Source: Thermocaproicibacter sp036741535 (GTDB lineage: Bacteria; Bacillota; Clostridia; Oscillospirales; Acutalibacteraceae). Taken from it: a DNA stretch of 25,561 nt. Below the pieces are notes generated by a model, which saw only the letters and a program-made list of their open reading frames with translations, searched no databases and was not told where the DNA came from. The translations under genes were made by a program, and so were the position numbers. Location of the stretch: assembly GCA_036741535.1 (NCBI GenBank), contig DAINSB010000015.1:1-25561 (forward strand), in the 5' to 3' direction. Below are positions 1-7,621 of the stretch, piece by piece (position 1 is the stretch's first letter; the number at the start of each line of letters is the position of its first letter).

Positions 1-84
1 TGGCCTAAAAAGCCTAATCAAGACGCATTTTTTATGCATTATTTTCCGACGAGGCTATTTTGCAACAGCCCGACACGAAAGTCT

Positions 85-1215
85 TTACAGGGCCTTGCGG
101 TAGATGCGTTTCAGATCTTCGGGGCCGAAAACGACCGGGCTGTTTTTGAGCGTGCCGGCCGATACCTTCAGACAGTTTTCCGCCATCCACCCGATGTCCT
201 CTTCTTTTATGCCCTGTTCGCCGAGTGTCGTGCGCAGATCGATTTTGGAAAGAAAAGCGCGGACCTGCCCGGCGCAGTCCTTTTCGTCTTTGCCGCCGAG
301 CAGGCGGGAAATGACCGCAAACTTTTTCGGCGCGCCGGCGATGGATTCTTCAAAGACGACGGGCGTCAGAGCGGCGAGGCCGCGGCCGTGCACGATGTTC
401 CGCAGGCCGCTGGCCGGGTGTTCCATCCCGTGCGGGGCCACGCAGCCCGTCGTGTTGATGACCATGCCGCCGAGCGTGCTGGCGAAGGTCACCTTTTCCC
501 ATGCCTCGTTGTCGGAAGGGTCGCCGTAGACGCGGGGCAGGTTCTCCGCAATCAGCCGGATGGCCTCCAGGGCCATCATGTCCGTAAGCGGCTGCGAGGC
601 GGCGGAGAGGTATCCCTCCATGTTGTGGCACAGGGCGTCGAATCCGACCGAAGCGAGGACCGGCTTCGGCATCGTTTTCATCAGGTCCGGGTCGATGATG
701 GATTCCTTCGCGATGATCGCGTGGCAGCGCAGGGATTTTTTATCCCCGTTTCCCGGATTGGAGAGGACGGCGAACCCGTTCCCTTCGCTCCCGGTGCCGC
801 AGGTCGTGGGGACCAGCACCAGCGGAAGCGCATTTTCGGAATGCTTTTTGTTGAAGATATAGTCGGAGACGTCCCCGTCGTTCACCGTCATAAAGGCGAT
901 GCCCTTGGCGGCGTCCATGATGCTGCCGCCCCCGAGACCGATCACCACGTCGCAATTTTCCCGTTTGGCGAGGGCGGCCCCGGCGAGGACCGTCGTCGTC
1001 AGGGGATTCGGCTCCACTTTGTCGAAGACGGCGGATTCCACGCCGGCCTCTTTCAGAAGCGCGATCGCGCGGTCCAGAAGACCGGATTTTTTCGTGCTGC
1101 TTTTCCCCGTCACGATCAGAGCCTTGTGACCGTACCGGGCCGTTCTTGCGCCCAGTTCCGAAACTTTTCCGCGCCCGAAAATCAGGTTTACCGGAAGATA
1201 ATATTGAAATTCCAT
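85..1215 (-). CDS. Iron-containing alcohol dehydrogenase
   Basis: A 376-residue member of the group III (iron-dependent) alcohol dehydrogenase family, which interconverts alcohols and aldehydes or ketones with NAD(P)H in the cytoplasm. The nucleotide-binding motif GGGSIMDAAK lies at residues 95-104. The four expected metal ligands are present: Asp193 and His197 in GFDALCH, His266 in GMEHPASG and His276 in IVHGRG. Length is normal for the family. The ATG at 1213-1215 follows an AGGAG ribosome site about 8 bases upstream. It lies 33 bases after proC on the same strand and is probably the last gene of the operon with the exported protein and proC. The substrate cannot be told from sequence; a butanol-dehydrogenase-like role is a guess. 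The 84 bases downstream hold only weak inverted repeats. Confidence 0.9.
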   Translation of the reverse strand: MEFQYYLPVNLIFGRGKVSELGARTARYGHKALIVTGKSSTKKSGLLDRAIALLKEAGVESAVFDKVEPNPLTTTVLAGAALAKRENCDVVIGLGGGSIMDAAKGIAFMTVNDGDVSDYIFNKKHSENALPLVLVPTTCGTGSEGNGFAVLSNPGNGDKKSLRCHAIIAKESIIDPDLMKTMPKPVLASVGFDALCHNMEGYLSAASQPLTDMMALEAIRLIAENLPRVYGDPSDNEAWEKVTFASTLGGMVINTTGCVAPHGMEHPASGLRNIVHGRGLAALTPVVFEESIAGAPKKFAVISRLLGGKDEKDCAGQVRAFLSKIDLRTTLGEQGIKEEDIGWMAENCLKVSAGTLKNSPVVFGPEDLKRIYRKAL

Positions 1216-1248
1216 GCTTTTTCTCCTTTCTGTTTTTCGCCCGCTGTT

Positions 1249-2043
1249 TTACAGGGATTTTGCCTTTTTTGTGCAGGCTCTCATCGCCTCGATGATGCTG
1301 CTGCGGAAGCCCTTTTCCTCCAGCACGCGCACGGCCTCGATGGTCGTGCCCGCGGGGGAGCAGACCATGTCCTTCAGCTCTGCGGGATGCCGACCGGTCT
1401 CCAGCACCATTTTGGCACTGCCCAGCACGGCCTGCGCCGCGAACGTATAGGCCTGCGCGCGGGGTATGCCGTCCGCCACGGCCGCGTCCGCCATCGCTTC
1501 GATCATCATGAACACGAACGCGGGGGAACTTCCGCTGACGGATACGACGGCGTCCATCAGGCTCTCCGGGACCAGCTCCGTTTTCCCGAAGGCGGAAAGC
1601 AGGGTCAGTGTCCGCTCTTTTTCGTCCTTCGTCACGTATCGGTTCGGGCAGGCCGCCGTCATCCCCTCGCCGACCATCGCCGGGGTGTTCGGCATGGCCC
1701 TGACGAGGTGCACCGACCCGCCGAAGGCGTTTTCCAGCCATTCCAGCGTCTTGCCGGGCGCGATGGTGATGAAGAGCTTGCCCTCGCCGGCTTCGTCGGC
1801 GATCCCGCGGATGACCTCTTCGTAATACTGCGGCTTAACCGCGAGGAAGATCGTCTCCGACCGCCGCACGACTTCCGCGTTTTGCAGCGTCGTATGGATC
1901 CCGAGCGATTTTTCCGCCGCTTCCAGCGTCTTTGCGTGGGCGGCGGCAGCGATGATGTCCGCCGCGGAGACGATGCCGCTGCGGATGATCCCGCCCATGA
2001 TCGCCTTTGCCATGTTGCCGCAGCCGATAAAACCGAGTTTCAT
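1249..2043 (-). CDS. proC: Pyrroline-5-carboxylate reductase
   Basis: A 264-residue protein that reduces 1-pyrroline-5-carboxylate to proline with NAD(P)H, the last step of proline synthesis in the cytoplasm. The N-terminal dinucleotide fold begins with GFIGCGNMA (residues 4-12). Other conserved blocks are AVKP (68-71), MPNTPAMVGEG (117-127), the C-terminal catalytic and dimer region SVSGSSPAFV (168-177) and VCSPAGTTIEA (227-237). The open frame extends upstream to about 2235, but the ATG at 2041-2043 begins the family's usual N-terminus and has AGAAGG in front. It sits 38 bases after the exported protein and 33 bases before the alcohol dehydrogenase, so the three are probably co-transcribed. 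The length matches bacterial ProC enzymes of about 265-275 residues. Confidence 0.95.
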   Translation of the reverse strand: MKLGFIGCGNMAKAIMGGIIRSGIVSAADIIAAAAHAKTLEAAEKSLGIHTTLQNAEVVRRSETIFLAVKPQYYEEVIRGIADEAGEGKLFITIAPGKTLEWLENAFGGSVHLVRAMPNTPAMVGEGMTAACPNRYVTKDEKERTLTLLSAFGKTELVPESLMDAVVSVSGSSPAFVFMMIEAMADAAVADGIPRAQAYTFAAQAVLGSAKMVLETGRHPAELKDMVCSPAGTTIEAVRVLEEKGFRSSIIEAMRACTKKAKSL

Positions 2044-2081
2044 CCCGAGACCTTCTTTTCTCAGAATTTTACAACAAGTAC

Positions 2082-2543
2082 CTATGCGCCTTCGCTGTCC
2101 GGGCTGCCGGAAGCAGGCGGGATGACGCCTGCCTTTAGATGCGGGGCAGCCGCTTTCATTCCCTCGGCGTAGAGCAGAGGGTCCCTTGCGCCGGTGGCGG
2201 CGATCCCTTCCACCGTCGGATAGATCGGCGGCCATATGGCGAGAACGACGCCGCTGCTCGTCGCTTCGACGATCTCCCCCGGCCCGATGGAGTCGGGGGA
2301 AACCGGCCGTCCTTCCGGCCCGGTCAGGGCGGCCGCCTTCGTCGAAAGGATGCAGAGGCGGTCCGTGGCCGCCGTATCTTCCTTGTAGACCAGAAGGTTT
2401 TCCCTTTCTTTTACGAGCGCGCAGGCACGGAAGACGGTTTTCTGACCCTCCGGGCCAGCGGAGGGGAAGTCAGAGGACAGACACAGGGAAATCGCAAGCA
2501 CCAGCGACAGAAGCAAAACCCACTGAATCCTTGCTTTGAACAA
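2082..2543 (-). CDS. Small exported protein, possibly DUF3221/YobA-like
   Basis: A 153-residue protein of unknown function. Residues 1-21 form a signal peptide or N-terminal anchor (MFKARIQ followed by a run of Leu, Val, Ile, Ala). Cys21 is preceded by Ser-Leu, which does not fit a lipobox well. The body contains a segment of the form D-S-I-G-P-G-E-I-V-E-A (84-94), then SGVVLAIWPPIYPTVEGI (97-114). This resembles the beta-barrel pattern of YobA/DUF3221-type secreted proteins, in which a hydrophilic G-x-x-V step precedes a Tyr-Pro-containing strand; this is my inference. The start codon is TTG at 2541-2543, preceded by a GGGGGTGG ribosome site. It is first in a minus-strand unit with proC and the alcohol dehydrogenase, with a promoter at 2611-2639. 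Confidence 0.72.
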   Translation of the reverse strand: MFKARIQWVLLLSLVLAISLCLSSDFPSAGPEGQKTVFRACALVKERENLLVYKEDTAATDRLCILSTKAAALTGPEGRPVSPDSIGPGEIVEATSSGVVLAIWPPIYPTVEGIAATGARDPLLYAEGMKAAAPHLKAGVIPPASGSPDSEGA

Positions 2544-2610
2544 GAAACCACCCCCGAATTGAGCTTCGGCCTGTTTCGGCCGGCGTCCGCACCGCCGTGA
2601 TTCTTGTTTT

Positions 2611-2639
2611 ATAGTATCATATCCCCGCCGGTTTGTAAA
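2611..2639 (-). promoter_or_regulatory. Sigma-A type promoter for the minus-strand proC unit
   Basis: On the minus strand TTTACA (2634-2639) is followed after exactly 17 bases by TACTAT (2611-2616). This is 5 of 6 and 5 of 6 matches to the consensus. It lies about 65 bases upstream of the TTG start of the exported protein. Confidence 0.75.
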
Positions 2640-2729
2640 TTGTGCGCGGCGGAATCTGCGAAAATTTGCTTTTCGGCCCGCCTGCCCGCCGCGGAGACTT
2701 TTTTAAAAAATATTGTATGCGAAAAGCCC

Positions 2730-2758
2730 TTGACGCGGCGACGTTTCCCGTATATAAT
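2730..2758 (+). promoter_or_regulatory. Sigma-A type promoter for marR-ABC operon
   Basis: TTGACG (2730-2735), a 17-base spacer and a perfect TATAAT (2753-2758). It lies 65 bases upstream of the marR start and its -10 box is partly inside a palindrome (2755-2773). Confidence 0.85.
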
Positions 2759-2773
2759 TAGGTGAACTAATTA
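2755..2773 (+). promoter_or_regulatory. Palindromic operator over the marR promoter
   Basis: TAATTAG, five bases (GTGAA), then CTAATTA: a perfect 7-bp inverted repeat with a 5-base centre. It overlaps the -10 hexamer and the expected transcription start. MarR-family dimers usually bind palindromes of this size in their own promoter and block RNA polymerase, so autorepression is the likely role. Binding itself is inferred. Confidence 0.65.
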
Positions 2774-2774
2774 A

Positions 2775-2801
2775 TAGGAAATTTAAATATTATTTTTCCT
2801 A
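2775..2801 (+). repeat. Second inverted repeat in the marR leader
   Basis: TAGGAAA (2775-2781) and TTTCCTA (2795-2801) are perfect complements separated by 13 A/T bases. They lie just upstream of the GGAGG ribosome site at 2811-2815. This could be a second regulator site or an mRNA hairpin; the sequence does not decide. Confidence 0.5.
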
Positions 2802-2823
2802 AATAAAAAAGGAGGTGCTGTCT

Positions 2824-3348
2824 ATGCCGCAGCAAACGGATTTGAACACGGTGACGGAGGACCTGATCCGCGCGTTTCTTCAGTTCAAAAAGCTGCGCCG
2901 GGAGGGGAGCAGGCCGTGGGCCGACCCGCGGCGGCCTCTCCGCCGCCTGAAGGGCAGCGAGATCATGCTGCTGTTTGTTCTGAACGAGGCCTGCGGCCGT
3001 TTTCCGGAGGGGGTTCCGGTCTCCGAGCTGAGCAGGGCCCTCGGCGTCCGGCCGCCCTCCATCACGCCGCTGCTCGCGGGGCTTGAGGAAAGGGACCTGC
3101 TGGAGCGCACGATGGACCTCAACGACCGCCGCGTCGTGCGCGTCCGGCTGAAGCAGAAGGGGCGGGAACTGATCGGGGAACAGAGGCACCATACGGTCGA
3201 ACGATTCCGCGGGCTTGTGGAATATCTCGGCGTCGAAAAGAGCGTCATGCTCACGGAACTGATCAACGAGGCGTTCGCGTATCTCAAGGTCCAGCATGAA
3301 CAGGCGGGCCGCGGTTTTCCCCATTCCAGAGGCAGAGGTGTAAGATGA
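2824..3348 (+). CDS. MarR-family transcriptional regulator
   Basis: A 174-residue winged helix-turn-helix repressor. The recognition helix spans about residues 75-89 (VRPPSITPLLAGLEE) and the wing carries the family signature DLNDRRVVRVRLKQKG (98-113). Flanking helices at both ends would form the dimer interface. The ATG at 2824 is chosen because GGAGG (2811-2815) lies 8 bases upstream; an in-frame GTG at 2815 overlaps that ribosome site and is rejected. The stop codon overlaps the ATG of the first ABC gene (ATGA at 3345-3348), so the three genes are translationally coupled. Divergent or leading MarR genes beside ABC exporters usually repress them and release DNA on binding a small toxic ligand. 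The Arg-rich C-terminal tail is not conserved in the family as far as I know. Confidence 0.9.
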   Translation: MPQQTDLNTVTEDLIRAFLQFKKLRREGSRPWADPRRPLRRLKGSEIMLLFVLNEACGRFPEGVPVSELSRALGVRPPSITPLLAGLEERDLLERTMDLNDRRVVRVRLKQKGRELIGEQRHHTVERFRGLVEYLGVEKSVMLTELINEAFAYLKVQHEQAGRGFPHSRGRGVR

Positions 3349-5072
3349 TCAAAATATACCGGAATCTCAAGCCGTATCTGCTGCAGATCGTCGGCATCCT
3401 GATCCTGCAGACCGCGCAGGTGATCGCGAACCTGTATCTTCCGAACCTGATGTCCGACATCACGAATTACGGCATCCTGAAAGACGATGTCGGCTATATC
3501 TGGAGGACGGGCGGCAGGATGCTGGCCGTTTCCGCCGTCGGCGTCGCCTGCGCCGTTTTCTCGAGCTACCTTTCGGCCACGACGGCGATCGGCCTTGGCA
3601 GGATCCTCCGCAGCAGGATCTTCAGAAGGGTCGAGGATTTCTCGCTGCACGAGTTCGACCGGTTCGGCGCCTCGACATTGATCACCCGCACCACGAACGA
3701 CATCGTCCAGATCCAGTTCGTGACGTTCCTGATGCTGAACATGCTGATCTCCTCCCCGATCACCGCCGTGGGAGGGACTTTCCTGGCCTTCCGGCAGGAT
3801 CCCGGCATGACGTTCATCCTGGCGTACGCGCTGCCGGTCATCGCGCTTCTGATCGGCGCGGTCGCCTGGAAGGGCATCCCGCTGTTCCGGGCCGTCCAGA
3901 AAAAGATCGACCGGGTCAACCTCGTGCTGCGCGAGAAGCTCACCGGCGTGCGGGTCATCCGCGCGTTCAACCGGATGGACCACGAGGGCAGGCGCTTCGA
4001 CGAGGCGAGCCGCGACCTGACGAACACCTACGTCCAGGTCAACCGCATCATGGCCCTGCTGATGCCGGCCCTGATGATGCTGATGAACCTCGTCACGCTC
4101 AGCATCCTGTGGTTCGGCTCCTTCCGGATCGGCGACGGCAGCACCAATATCGGCAACCTGATGGCGTTCATGCAGTACGCGCTGCAGATCCTCGGCTCTC
4201 TGCTGATGTTCTCGATGCTGTTCATCCTGGTGCCGCGCGCACAGGCGGCCGCCGCGCGCCTGACCGAGGTGTTCGAGACGGCCCCGGAGATCGTCGACCC
4301 CGAGCACCCGGTCCATGCGGATTCGGAGGCGGGCTACGTCGAGTTCCGGAACGTCGCGTTCCGCTACCACGGCGCCGAGATGCCGGCCGTCAGCGGCATT
4401 TCCTTCTCCGCAAGGCCGGGGGAGACCACGGCCATCATCGGCGGGACCGGCAGCGGGAAGTCCACCCTTGTCAACCTGATCCCGCGGTTCTACGACGCGG
4501 AGGAGGGCGCGGTGCTGGTCGACGGCGTCGACGTGCGCGGCATGACGCAGGAGGAACTGCGCGCGAAGATCGGTTTCGTCCCCCAGAAGGCGATCCTGTT
4601 CACCGGCACCGTCGCCGAAAACCTGCGGTACGGCAAATCGGACGCGAGCGATGAAGAGGTTGCCCACGCCGCCGAGGTCGCCCAGGCGGCGGAGTTCATC
4701 GACGGCATGCAGGACGGCTACGGCACCGTGCTCTCCGAAGGGGGCCTCAACCTCTCCGGCGGGCAGAAGCAGCGCCTCTCCATCGCCCGCGCGCTGGTCC
4801 GCAGGCCGGAGATCTACGTGTTCGACGACGCTTTTTCCGCCCTCGACTTCAAGACCGACGCGAAACTGCGCGCCGCTCTGAAAAAAGAGACTGCGCAGGC
4901 GACCGTGATCCTCGTGGCGCAGCGGGTCGGCACGGTCATGGACGCGGACCGCATCATCGTGCTCGACGAGGGCAGGGTCGCGGGCATCGGCACCCACCGC
5001 GATCTGATGAAGACCTGCGAGGTCTACCGCGAGATCGTCTCGTCGCAGCTGACACAGGAGGAACTGGCATGA
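3345..5072 (+). CDS. ABC exporter half-transporter, degenerate-site subunit
   Basis: A 575-residue permease-ATPase fusion of the multidrug/lipid exporter type. The N-terminal membrane domain (about 1-300) has six hydrophobic helices, followed by the nucleotide-binding domain. Walker A is GGTGSGKST (366-374) and the signature is canonical LSGGQKQR (470-477). Walker B reads VFDD (492-495), so Asp495 replaces the catalytic Glu, and the H-loop His is Gln526 in VAQRV. This is the pattern of the degenerate-site subunit in heterodimeric exporters such as TM287 and BmrC (family knowledge). The next gene overlaps by 4 bases and supplies the intact catalytic residues, so the two almost certainly form a dimer. 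It probably exports drugs or another amphipathic compound; the substrate is unknown. Confidence 0.93.
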   Translation: MIKIYRNLKPYLLQIVGILILQTAQVIANLYLPNLMSDITNYGILKDDVGYIWRTGGRMLAVSAVGVACAVFSSYLSATTAIGLGRILRSRIFRRVEDFSLHEFDRFGASTLITRTTNDIVQIQFVTFLMLNMLISSPITAVGGTFLAFRQDPGMTFILAYALPVIALLIGAVAWKGIPLFRAVQKKIDRVNLVLREKLTGVRVIRAFNRMDHEGRRFDEASRDLTNTYVQVNRIMALLMPALMMLMNLVTLSILWFGSFRIGDGSTNIGNLMAFMQYALQILGSLLMFSMLFILVPRAQAAAARLTEVFETAPEIVDPEHPVHADSEAGYVEFRNVAFRYHGAEMPAVSGISFSARPGETTAIIGGTGSGKSTLVNLIPRFYDAEEGAVLVDGVDVRGMTQEELRAKIGFVPQKAILFTGTVAENLRYGKSDASDEEVAHAAEVAQAAEFIDGMQDGYGTVLSEGGLNLSGGQKQRLSIARALVRRPEIYVFDDAFSALDFKTDAKLRAALKKETAQATVILVAQRVGTVMDADRIIVLDEGRVAGIGTHRDLMKTCEVYREIVSSQLTQEELA

Positions 5073-7396
5073 GCGAAGAAAGCAAAAAGAGTACGACGTC
5101 CCCGCGCATGTTCGGCGGCGGCCGCCACGGCCGCGGCGGACCTCCTATGGCGATGAGGGCGGAAAAGGCGAAGGATTTCAAGGGCACGGTCCGGCGTCTG
5201 CTGCGCTATCTCGCGCCGCAGCGGGCCAGCCTCGCGGTCGTCCTCGTGTTCGCGGTGTTCGGCACGGCGTTTACCGTCCTCGGCCCGAAGATCACGGGCA
5301 CCGCCATGAACCAGGTGACGGACGGCTTTCTCTCCCAGTCGATCGTGAACGGGATCGACAAGGCGCAGCCGGACCTCAAAAAAGCGGTCCGGGCGTATGA
5401 CGACGCGCAGCGGGCGGCGGCCCGGACGGCCGACGACGCCGTCGCGGAGCAGTTCGGCGCACAGGCGGCCCGGAACCCGCAGGCGTACGCCGCGGCGAAA
5501 GCCCGGGCGGAATCGAAGGCGAAGGACGCCGTCACGGAATCGTTCCTTTCCCGGATGAAGATGACGCAGGCGCAGTTCGACCTGTTCCGCCGGCTCGCCG
5601 CCCTGCCGCAGATCAAAAGCACCGGCGACTTCGGCAAGCGGGCCGAGATCGCGCAGGCCTTCCTCGGCGGCATGAAAAAGCTGCCGGCCGGCTTTGCCGG
5701 CGGCGGGTCCCTGTCGTCCTCCAGCGTCAAGATCTCCAACGCGTCGGCCGAAACGCTCAGCCGGTACGTCGAAGACATCCGCAAAAACGGCGGCGGCATC
5801 CCGTTCGGCGACATCGGGAAGACCCTGCTTTTCCTGCTGGCCGTTTACGCGCTCAGCTCCGTCTTCACCTTCGTGATGCAGTACATTATGTCCTCGGTCG
5901 CGCAGGAGGTCGTGTACCAGATGCGCAAAGACGTGGATCAAAAACTGGCGCGCCTGCCGCTGAGCTACTACGACTCCCACACGAACGGCGAGATCCTGAG
6001 CCGCATGACGAACGACATCGACACCATTTCCGGCACGCTGCAGCAGAGCCTGACGCAGTTGATTCAGTCGATGCTGCAGATCGCGGGCTACATCGTCATG
6101 ATGCTGACCATCAGCCCCGTGCTGACCGCCATCGTCTTGCTGACGCTGCCGTTCTATATTCTGGTAACGGTGGTCATCGCGAAGCATTCGCAGAAGTTCT
6201 ATTCCGATCAGCAGAAATATCTCGGTGAGCTCAGCGGCCATACGGAAGAGATGTTCACGGGGCACCGCATCGTCAAGGCGTTCGGCCGCGAGAAGGATTC
6301 CGTCCGGACCTTCGAGGCCGTCAACGACAACCTTTACCGTTCGGGCTGGAAAGCGCAGTTCCTCTCCGGCGCGATGTTCCCGCTCATGAATTTCGTCAGC
6401 AACATCGGCTACGTGCTCATTTCCGTCGTCGGCGGCATCTTCGTCACCAAGACATGGCTCGACATCGGCGACATCACCGCGTTCATCTCCTACTCGCGTT
6501 CGTTCTCGATGCCCATCGTGCAGACGGCCAACATCGCGAACATCATCCAGTCCACCGTCGCGTGCGCGGAGCGCGTGTTCGAGGTGCTGGACGAGAAAGA
6601 GGAGGTCCCGGACCCGGCGGACGCCGCAATCGTCGAGCATCCGCGCGGCGACATCGCCTTCGACCACGTCAGCTTCCGCTATCGGGAGGACCAGCCGCTG
6701 ATCGAAGACATGAACCTCTCCGTCCGCAAGGGCGAGACGGTCGCGATCGTCGGCCCGACGGGCGCGGGCAAGACCACGCTGGTCAACCTGCTGATGCGGT
6801 TTTACGAGATCGGCGGCGGCTCCATCACGTTCGACGGCGTGGACCTGCGCCGGATGAAGCGCGGCGGCCTGCGGACCCTGTTCGGCATGGTGCTGCAGGA
6901 CACGTGGCTCTTCAACGGCACCATCGAGGACAACATCCGCTACGGCCGCATGGACGCGGCGCATGAGGAGATCGTGCGGGCGGCGAAGGCCGCGCACGCC
7001 GACCACTTCATCCGCAGCCTGCCGGAAGGTTATAAGACCGTGCTGAACGAGGAGGCCTCGAACATCTCGCAGGGGCAGAAGCAGCTTCTGACCATCGCGC
7101 GCGCCATTCTGGCCGACCCCGCGGTGCTGATCCTCGACGAGGCGACCAGCTCGGTCGACACCCGCACCGAGGTGCTGATCCAGAAGGCGATGGGCGTCCT
7201 GATGCGGGGCCGGACCAGCTTCGTCATCGCGCACCGGCTTTCCACCATTCGCGACGCCAGGCTCATCCTCGTGATGAACCACGGCAGCATCATCGAAAAG
7301 GGCAATCACAAAGAACTGATGGCGAAGAAAGGATTCTACGCCGATCTTTACAACAGCCAGTTCACCGGCCCGTCGGTCGACGACGCGGCCGTCTGA
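5069..7396 (+). CDS. ABC exporter half-transporter, catalytic subunit with large insert
   Basis: A 775-residue permease-ATPase fusion and partner of the preceding subunit. It has Walker A GPTGAGKTT (562-570), Walker B ILDE with Glu691 and H-loop His722, all canonical. Its signature is ISQGQKQ (666-672) instead of LSGGQ, as in the second subunit of asymmetric exporters (TM288, BmrD). It is about 150-180 residues longer than usual half-transporters. The extra sequence lies between helix 1 (about 52-75) and helix 2 (about 250-275). It is rich in Ala, Lys, Arg and Gln and ends in a Gly/Ser stretch (209-219), so it probably forms an extracytoplasmic, partly helical domain. BmrD also has an extracellular domain at this place. 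The N-terminus is Gly/His/Arg-rich (15-27). The ATG overlaps the upstream stop by 4 bases and follows AGGAGG. Confidence 0.93.
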   Translation: MSEESKKSTTSPRMFGGGRHGRGGPPMAMRAEKAKDFKGTVRRLLRYLAPQRASLAVVLVFAVFGTAFTVLGPKITGTAMNQVTDGFLSQSIVNGIDKAQPDLKKAVRAYDDAQRAAARTADDAVAEQFGAQAARNPQAYAAAKARAESKAKDAVTESFLSRMKMTQAQFDLFRRLAALPQIKSTGDFGKRAEIAQAFLGGMKKLPAGFAGGGSLSSSSVKISNASAETLSRYVEDIRKNGGGIPFGDIGKTLLFLLAVYALSSVFTFVMQYIMSSVAQEVVYQMRKDVDQKLARLPLSYYDSHTNGEILSRMTNDIDTISGTLQQSLTQLIQSMLQIAGYIVMMLTISPVLTAIVLLTLPFYILVTVVIAKHSQKFYSDQQKYLGELSGHTEEMFTGHRIVKAFGREKDSVRTFEAVNDNLYRSGWKAQFLSGAMFPLMNFVSNIGYVLISVVGGIFVTKTWLDIGDITAFISYSRSFSMPIVQTANIANIIQSTVACAERVFEVLDEKEEVPDPADAAIVEHPRGDIAFDHVSFRYREDQPLIEDMNLSVRKGETVAIVGPTGAGKTTLVNLLMRFYEIGGGSITFDGVDLRRMKRGGLRTLFGMVLQDTWLFNGTIEDNIRYGRMDAAHEEIVRAAKAAHADHFIRSLPEGYKTVLNEEASNISQGQKQLLTIARAILADPAVLILDEATSSVDTRTEVLIQKAMGVLMRGRTSFVIAHRLSTIRDARLILVMNHGSIIEKGNHKELMAKKGFYADLYNSQFTGPSVDDAAV

Positions 7397-7508
7397 TCCC
7401 CGCGCGCGGCGGGAGCGGAAACGGGACTTCATGGGGCTGGTTGTCGTCGCCGCAGGCAAAAGGCGTACGGCTTTTACAAGATGACAGAAGGCAAATTTCA
7501 ATCGGATT

Positions 7509-7544
7509 TCCGCCAGACGAAAGACACGGGTTTGGCGGATTTTT
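7509..7544 (+). terminator. Rho-independent terminator after the ABC operon
   Basis: TCCGCCA (7509-7515) pairs perfectly with TGGCGGA (7533-7539) over a 17-base loop and is followed directly by TTTTT (7540-7544). It lies 113 bases after the second ABC gene. The stretch between 7397 and 7508 shows no gene. Confidence 0.75.
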
Positions 7545-7562
7545 CATATCCGCGGGCCCGCG

Positions 7563-7591
7563 TTGTTTTCCGCCCGACGCCATGATATAAT
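7563..7591 (+). promoter_or_regulatory. Promoter in front of the decayed acyltransferase-like gene
   Basis: TTGTTT (7563-7568), 17 bases, then a perfect TATAAT (7586-7591). An AGAGAGGGG ribosome site and the GTG start at 7622 follow. The control region seems intact although the gene is not. Confidence 0.6.
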
Positions 7592-7621
7592 TCTGTTATC
7601 GGCAGAAGAGAGGGGAAACAT

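Noticed and set aside
11..56. Possible minus-strand terminator after the dehydrogenase
   Set aside because: AGCCT and AGGCT are complementary and a T run follows on the minus strand, but the stem is only 5 bp with a 36-base loop.
34..2172. Long plus-strand open frame across the dehydrogenase and proC genes
   Set aside because: It lies antisense to two genes with clear catalytic motifs and has no ribosome site or recognisable domain.
2815..2823. Upstream GTG as start of the MarR gene
   Set aside because: It overlaps the GGAGG ribosome site, which is well spaced for the ATG at 2824.
5024..7501. Very long open frame on the minus strand across the second ABC gene
   Set aside because: It is an effect of GC-rich codon use opposite a real gene. 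The translation is Arg/Ala/His-rich low complexity without any domain.
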